Notes under the pieces: model-generated
The model's database searches: none
What the model saw: the letters and a program-made list of their open reading frames with translations, nothing else
What the model was told of the DNA's origin: nothing
Assembly (NCBI RefSeq): GCF_021462825.1
Contig: NZ_JAKEEB010000035.1
Location: forward strand, 21,834-85,833
Length of the DNA stretch: 64,000 nt
Direction of reading: 5' to 3'
DNA from: Streptomyces glomeratus
GTDB lineage: Bacteria > Actinomycetota > Actinomycetes > Streptomycetales > Streptomycetaceae
Position numbers and translations under genes: made by a program
In this document: positions 59,842 to 64,000 of the stretch, in pieces
How positions within the stretch are numbered: position 1 is the stretch's first letter
Layout of the letters: every line of letters starts with the position of its first letter

Positions 59842-60453
59842 TCAGACTCCGGCGATCAGCAGGCCACCGGTTGTGATCATCGTCACCGCGACCAGGGCGT
59901 CCAGCACACGCCAGAAGGAGGTGCGGGACAGGAAGCGGCCGAGCAGCCGGGCGCCGAAGCCGAGGGAGGCGAACCAGCACAGGCTGGCGAGGGCCGCGCC
60001 GAGGCCGAAGGTCCAGCGCAGCGGGCCGTGGCCGGCCGCGAGGGAGCCGAGCAGGAAGACGGTGTCGAGGTAGACGTGCGGGTTGAGCCAGGTCATCGCC
60101 AGACAGGTGAGCACGGCTCGTCTGCGGGAGCGCTCGGAGGCACCCTCCAGGCGCAGGGCCGAGGGCCGCAGGGCGCGGCGGGCGGCCAGGACTCCGTAGA
60201 CCAGCAGGAAGGCGCCACCGATCAGGCCGATCCCGGTCAGCGCCCCGGGCCAGGACACGACGACGGCGCCGAGGCCGCCGACGCCGAGCGCGATCAGCGC
60301 CGCGTCGGACAGGGCGCAGATGCCGACGACGGCGAGGACGGCGTCGCGGCGGAGCCCCTGGCGCAGGACGAAGGCGTTCTGGGCGCCGATCACGACGATG
60401 AGGGACAGTCCGGTGCCGAATCCGGCGGCGAGCGCGGTCAGTGCGTGGTTCAT
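59842..60453 (-). CDS. LysE/ArgO-type amino acid exporter
   Basis: 203 residues, six hydrophobic segments. Signature ALAAGFGTGLSLIVVIGAQNAFVLRQGL at the start and LTCLAMTWLNPHVYLDT in the middle. Family members export lysine or arginine. Divergent from a LysR gene of the ArgP type, the standard arrangement for an exporter and its regulator. Confidence 0.9.
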   Translation of the reverse strand: MNHALTALAAGFGTGLSLIVVIGAQNAFVLRQGLRRDAVLAVVGICALSDAALIALGVGGLGAVVVSWPGALTGIGLIGGAFLLVYGVLAARRALRPSALRLEGASERSRRRAVLTCLAMTWLNPHVYLDTVFLLGSLAAGHGPLRWTFGLGAALASLCWFASLGFGARLLGRFLSRTSFWRVLDALVAVTMITTGGLLIAGV

Positions 60454-60520
60454 GGCACGGACGCTAAGGAGGGGGAGTATCCGAAGTACAGCTAAAGATT
60501 CTTACGTATCCTTAGTGCTC
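60454..60520. promoter_or_regulatory. Divergent lysE/argP control region
   Basis: 67-bp intergenic region with the only A/T-rich stretch nearby (GCTAAAGATTCTTACGTATC). No Shine-Dalgarno precedes the LysR ATG, so its mRNA may be leaderless. Probable LysR-type binding and both promoters. Confidence 0.55.
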
Positions 60521-61441
60521 ATGATGTCGGAGCTCCCCCTGGACCAGGTACGGACGCTGCTCGCGGTGGTGGACGAGGGCACGTTCGACGCGGCCGCGCG
60601 CGCCCTGCATGTGACGCCCTCGGCGGTGAGCCAGCGGGTCAAGGCGCTGGAGCAGCGGACCGGGCGGGTGCTGCTGAGCCGGACGAAGCCGGTGCGGCCG
60701 ACCGAGTCGGGTGAGGTGGTCGTGCGGTTCGCGCGTCAGCTCGCCCGGCTGGAGCGGGACGCCCGGGCCGAGCTGGGCATGACCGGCACCGGGGAGGCGA
60801 CGCGGCTGTCGATCGCGGTGAACGCGGACTCGCTGGCGACCTGGTTCCTGTCGGCGCTCGCCCGGGTGCCCGAGAGCTTGCGGATCTGCTTCGAACTGCG
60901 CCGCGAGGACGAGGCCCACACGGCCGCGCTGCTGCGGGAGGGACGGGTGATGGCCGCGGTGACGTCGTCGCCCGAGCCGGTGGCGGGCTGCAGTGTTCGG
61001 CAGCTGGGGCGGATGCGGTATCTGGCCGTGGCGAGCCCCGGGTTCGTCGACCGGTGGCTGGGCGGATGGCCCGAGGTGGCCCTGCGCGAGGTGATCGGCG
61101 ACGCGCCCGTCGTCGCCTTCGACCGGCGCGACGACTTCCAGGACCGGTTCCTGCGGGACCTGCGGACCGCCGAAGGCGCGGGCAGGCGTCGGCACTTCGT
61201 GCCGACGTCGGAGGGGTTCGTCTACGCCGTCGCGGCCGGGATGGGGTGGGGCCTGGTGCCCGAGCGGCAGGCCGGGCCGCTGCTGCGGGCGGGGCGGCTC
61301 GTGCACCTGGCCGCCGACCGGCCGTCGGACGTCCCGCTGTACTGGCAGCAGTGGAAACTGGACTCCGCCGCACTGGCGGCGGTGGCCGAGACGGTCGTGG
61401 CGGCGGCCGCGGACGCACTCCGCGCGGCGCCGCGCGCCTGA
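60521..61441 (+). CDS. LysR-family regulator, ArgP/LysG type
   Basis: 306 residues. HTH at ~5-60 (LDQVRTLLAVVDEGTFDAAARALHVTPSAVS) and a two-lobed effector domain. The N-terminus matches ArgP/LysG proteins, which activate a divergent lysine/arginine exporter in response to basic amino acids. Confidence 0.9.
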   Translation: MMSELPLDQVRTLLAVVDEGTFDAAARALHVTPSAVSQRVKALEQRTGRVLLSRTKPVRPTESGEVVVRFARQLARLERDARAELGMTGTGEATRLSIAVNADSLATWFLSALARVPESLRICFELRREDEAHTAALLREGRVMAAVTSSPEPVAGCSVRQLGRMRYLAVASPGFVDRWLGGWPEVALREVIGDAPVVAFDRRDDFQDRFLRDLRTAEGAGRRRHFVPTSEGFVYAVAAGMGWGLVPERQAGPLLRAGRLVHLAADRPSDVPLYWQQWKLDSAALAAVAETVVAAAADALRAAPRA

Positions 61442-61490
61442 TCCGGCGACAGGATGTCGGCCCGCGCCGGGCGGGAGCCGCTCAGCCGGG

Positions 61491-62354
61491 TCAGCCCTCC
61501 GCGATGACGAGCACGAGCGGGACGCCGTCGCACGGGACGAGCCGCATTCCCTCGTGGCGGCCCGGCCGCGCCTCGGTGAGCAGTGCGCCGAAGTCGGGGC
61601 CCTTGGTGAGCGAGCCGGCCAGATGGGCCGGGTCGGCCGAGGCCGCCACCCGGCCGCGTGCGTTGACCAGATGCGCCGGCCCGGGCAGCCCCCGGAGCAA
61701 CGGCATCACGGCCGCCTCGAAGTGCCGCAGATAGACGTCGGCCGCCGCGACGCCGGCGAACCGGCCCGCCACGTGCACCGGCGCCGACAGGGTCAGGCTG
61801 TACTCGTCGGAGCAGAGGTAGTCGACGTACGGCCCGGCGACGGCACGGCGGCCGGTGTCGCGGGGCAGCGTGAACCAGTCCCAGTGTGTGTAGTCGGAGT
61901 ACGCGGACTGCCGCGGGTCGAGGTCCAGCAGCAGCGGCCGTACGACCCCGTCGATGCCGGTCTGCCACCACTCCAGCCACGCGGGTGCGTCGCCGAGCAG
62001 TCCCGGGACCGTCACGAAGCCGACGCCGGACACCAGTTCCTGCCGGGAGAGGTCCCCATGGAGGCCGGGGCGCAGCACGGCGAGGTCGGCGGTCACCGGG
62101 GTGCGGCCTTGGGCGGCGAGACGGGTCAGCAGGGCCGTGGTGTCGGCCCGGACCCGGGCCACCGTGTCGAAGACGGCTTCCAGGGTGCCGCGGACCCGGG
62201 CCGCCACGCCGGCCTCCGTGACCTTGTCGAGCGTCACCGTGGCCCCACCCGTGCCCCGGCCGCGGTCTCTCGCGGTGGGACTCGGGCCCGTCGGGACGGC
62301 CTGGGGGACGGCGAGGCACGGCGAGGAGCCGGGCTGCTGCGGGAAGTCGGGCAT
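61491..62354 (-). CDS. Cache-domain sensor-like protein
   Basis: 287 residues. A double-Cache/PDC-like fold is suggested by ARVRADTTALLTRLAAQG near the start, DYTHWDWFTLPRDTGRR-type ligand loop and YVDYLCSDEYSLTLSAPVHVAGRFAGV, a typical Cache strand pair. There is no membrane helix or output domain, so it may sense a small molecule as a soluble protein. ATG at 62354; a GTG ~33 codons later is possible. Divergent from a polyamine-type binding protein. Confidence 0.75.
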   Translation of the reverse strand: MPDFPQQPGSSPCLAVPQAVPTGPSPTARDRGRGTGGATVTLDKVTEAGVAARVRGTLEAVFDTVARVRADTTALLTRLAAQGRTPVTADLAVLRPGLHGDLSRQELVSGVGFVTVPGLLGDAPAWLEWWQTGIDGVVRPLLLDLDPRQSAYSDYTHWDWFTLPRDTGRRAVAGPYVDYLCSDEYSLTLSAPVHVAGRFAGVAAADVYLRHFEAAVMPLLRGLPGPAHLVNARGRVAASADPAHLAGSLTKGPDFGALLTEARPGRHEGMRLVPCDGVPLVLVIAEG

Positions 62355-62671
62355 GACCGCGACCGTATACGCCCGGTTCGCTTCACCGCATCTTGACTCT
62401 CCGTCAACTGACCCTGCACAGACGGAAGTTGATCGAGATGGCGACGCTCCGTAAGGTGTGGGCCACCCCAGTCCGGCCGTAGGCGCCACCCTGCCCTGCG
62501 GGCGGACTCCCGGGCCCACAGCCAGCCCCCTCCGACGCCGGATGCGGTGCACGGCCGCACCGCCGCGCCCTTTGTCCGCGTCGCATCCTGCTCGCCCCAC
62601 GCAACCGCTGCCACCCGCCGCCACACATCCGCCCCCGATTCCCCCCACTCCCGCACACCGTGGAGATTTCC
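62355..62671. other. 317-bp divergent intergenic region
   Basis: Low-GC stretch around 62380-62460 (GTTGATCGAG, TCTTGACTC) could hold the promoters for the cache gene and the binding-protein gene. No palindrome or short gene stands out. Confidence 0.4.
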
Positions 62672-63871
62672 GTGCGTCTGAACAGATCCCTCAAAGCGAC
62701 GGCCGTCGCCTGCTCACTGCTGCTCGTCAGCGCCTGCGGGCTGTTCGCCGAGTCGAACGCGTCCTCCTCCGCGGGCTTCGACCCGCCTGACCTCAAGGCG
62801 CAGTCGACGCTGGGCTCCACGGAAGGCCGGCTGAATCTGATCGCCTGGGCGGGTTACGTCGAGGACGGTTCCACGGACCCGAAGGCCGACTGGGTCACCC
62901 CCTTCGAGAAACAGACGGGGTGCCAGGTCCGCACTAAGGTGGCGGCCAGTTCGGACGAGATGGTCAAACTGATGAAGACGGGCGCGTACGACGCCGTCTC
63001 CGCGTCCGGTGACGCCTCCCTCAGGCTCATCGCCTCCGGCGAGGCGGCGCCGGTGAACACGGACCTGGTCCCCAACTACGAGGACGTCTTCTTCGGGCTG
63101 AAGGACCAGATCTGGAACTCCGTCGACGGCACGGCCTACGGCATTCCGCACGGCCGGGGCGCCAATCTGCTGATGTACAACACGCGTGAGGTCTCCCCCG
63201 CCCCCTCGTCCTGGTCCGCGGTGTTCGACGACGCCTCCCGGTACAAGGGACATCTCACGGCGTACGACTCGCCGATCTACATCGCGGACGCGGCCCTCTA
63301 TCTGCGCGAGACCCGGCCGGGGCTCCACATCGAGAATCCGTACGCGCTCGACCGGGAACAGTTCGACGCGGCCGTCGCATTGCTGAAGAAGCAGCGTCCC
63401 AACGTCGGCGAGTACTGGAACGACTACCTCAAGGAGATCTCCGCCTTCAAGAGCGGCGACTCGGTCATCGGCACCACCTGGCAGGTCATCGCCAACCTCG
63501 CGCGGAGCGAGGGCGCCAAGGTCAAGGCGGTCCTTCCGCAGGAGGGCGCCACCGGCTGGTCCGACACCTGGATGCTGTCCGCCAAGGCGAAGCACCCCAA
63601 CTGCGCTTACAAGTGGATGAACTGGATCATCTCCCCCAAGGTCAACGCGGAGGTCGCCGAGTACTACGGCGAGGCGCCCTCCAACATCAAGTCCTGCGAC
63701 GTGACCAGCGACCCGGCCTTCTGCGACACCTTCCATGCCACCGACGAGAGCTACTGGAAGGACATCGCGTTCTGGACGACACCGATCGAGCAGTGTCTCG
63801 ACGGCCGGACCGACGTCAAGTGCGTGCCGTACTCGCAGTGGGTGCAGGCCTGGACCGAGATCAAGGGCTGA
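62672..63871 (+). CDS. ABC transporter substrate-binding lipoprotein, spermidine/putrescine (PotD) type
   Basis: 399 residues from the GTG at 62672 (TGGAG six bases upstream; an earlier in-frame GTG at 62660 is less likely). Lipobox LVSAC (Cys ~25) anchors it outside. The mature protein has the PotD-type start LNLIAWAGYVEDGS and ligand-site region DAVSASGDASLRLIASGE, ending with paired cysteines (DPAFCDTF, CLDGRTDVKC). The permease and ATPase genes should follow beyond the window. The cache-domain gene upstream may help sense the same ligand. Confidence 0.88.
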   Translation: MRLNRSLKATAVACSLLLVSACGLFAESNASSSAGFDPPDLKAQSTLGSTEGRLNLIAWAGYVEDGSTDPKADWVTPFEKQTGCQVRTKVAASSDEMVKLMKTGAYDAVSASGDASLRLIASGEAAPVNTDLVPNYEDVFFGLKDQIWNSVDGTAYGIPHGRGANLLMYNTREVSPAPSSWSAVFDDASRYKGHLTAYDSPIYIADAALYLRETRPGLHIENPYALDREQFDAAVALLKKQRPNVGEYWNDYLKEISAFKSGDSVIGTTWQVIANLARSEGAKVKAVLPQEGATGWSDTWMLSAKAKHPNCAYKWMNWIISPKVNAEVAEYYGEAPSNIKSCDVTSDPAFCDTFHATDESYWKDIAFWTTPIEQCLDGRTDVKCVPYSQWVQAWTEIKG

Positions 63872-63886
63872 GCTCCCCCGGGGTGA

Positions 63887-64000
<114 letters not shown>

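Overview
The window is very GC-rich, densely packed, and reads as a Streptomyces (or close actinomycete) chromosome. Supporting this are many GTG starts, chains of genes joined by 4-bp ATGA/GTGA overlaps, GC-rich hairpin terminators without U-tracts, and families typical of the genus (DUF397 with a WhiJ-like regulator, DUF5133, DUF2795, DUF6479, SAM methyltransferases of the DUF574 type, many partner-switching regulators). No tRNA, rRNA, CRISPR array, transposase or phage gene was seen. The last ~114 bases are an almost pure poly-G tract, most likely a sequencing artefact at a contig end.

Layout. 1-10136 (+): one nine-gene operon (first gene cut by the window edge) with a NodU-type carbamoyltransferase, five glycosyltransferases (two of them heptosyltransferase-like GT9) and the nucleotide-heptose enzymes GmhA, HldE and a GmhB-like phosphatase; no HldD epimerase is in view. 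10269-12852 (-): an MFS exporter and a small operon whose last gene looks frameshifted. 13119-16668 (+): cytochrome bd oxidase (cydAB), a hemerythrin-like protein and a DUF2795 protein. 16806-20872: two GT2 glycosyltransferases and a pyruvyltransferase (-), facing a 5'-truncated fructosamine-kinase gene. 21068-27819: N-formylglutamate amidohydrolase, a multicopper oxidase with an unusual copper site, Lrp regulator plus aminotransferase, and small hypotheticals.

28091-41282 is a signalling island: three STAS proteins plus an RsbR-RsbS-RsbT stressosome operon with its own phosphatases, two MarR regulators, free-standing HATPase anti-sigma-like kinases, and a PP2C / B12-binding / STAS operon in which the B12-binding gene appears to be frameshifted. 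These genes together look like the upstream switchboard for one or more SigB-type sigma factors, although no sigma factor gene lies in the window.

42142-45260 holds a DUF397/WhiJ-like pair, a methyltransferase, a DoxX-like membrane protein and a peroxiredoxin. 46339-50392 is the most unusual locus: two near-identical ~71-residue peptides with identical N-terminal two-thirds and variable C-termini, each followed by hairpins, then an M50 intramembrane metalloprotease carrying a PqqD-like region, then a small secreted protein, with a divergent HTH regulator and a palindromic operator. It has the architecture of a ribosomally made peptide system, but no recognised modifying enzyme.

51124-63871 is ordinary chromosome: hypotheticals, a GT39-type membrane glycosyltransferase, M1 aminopeptidase, Gfo/Idh/MocA oxidoreductase, ATP-dependent DNA ligase, DUF6479 protein, MFS transporter, a divergent LysE exporter/LysR regulator pair, a cache-domain protein and a spermidine/putrescine-type binding lipoprotein.
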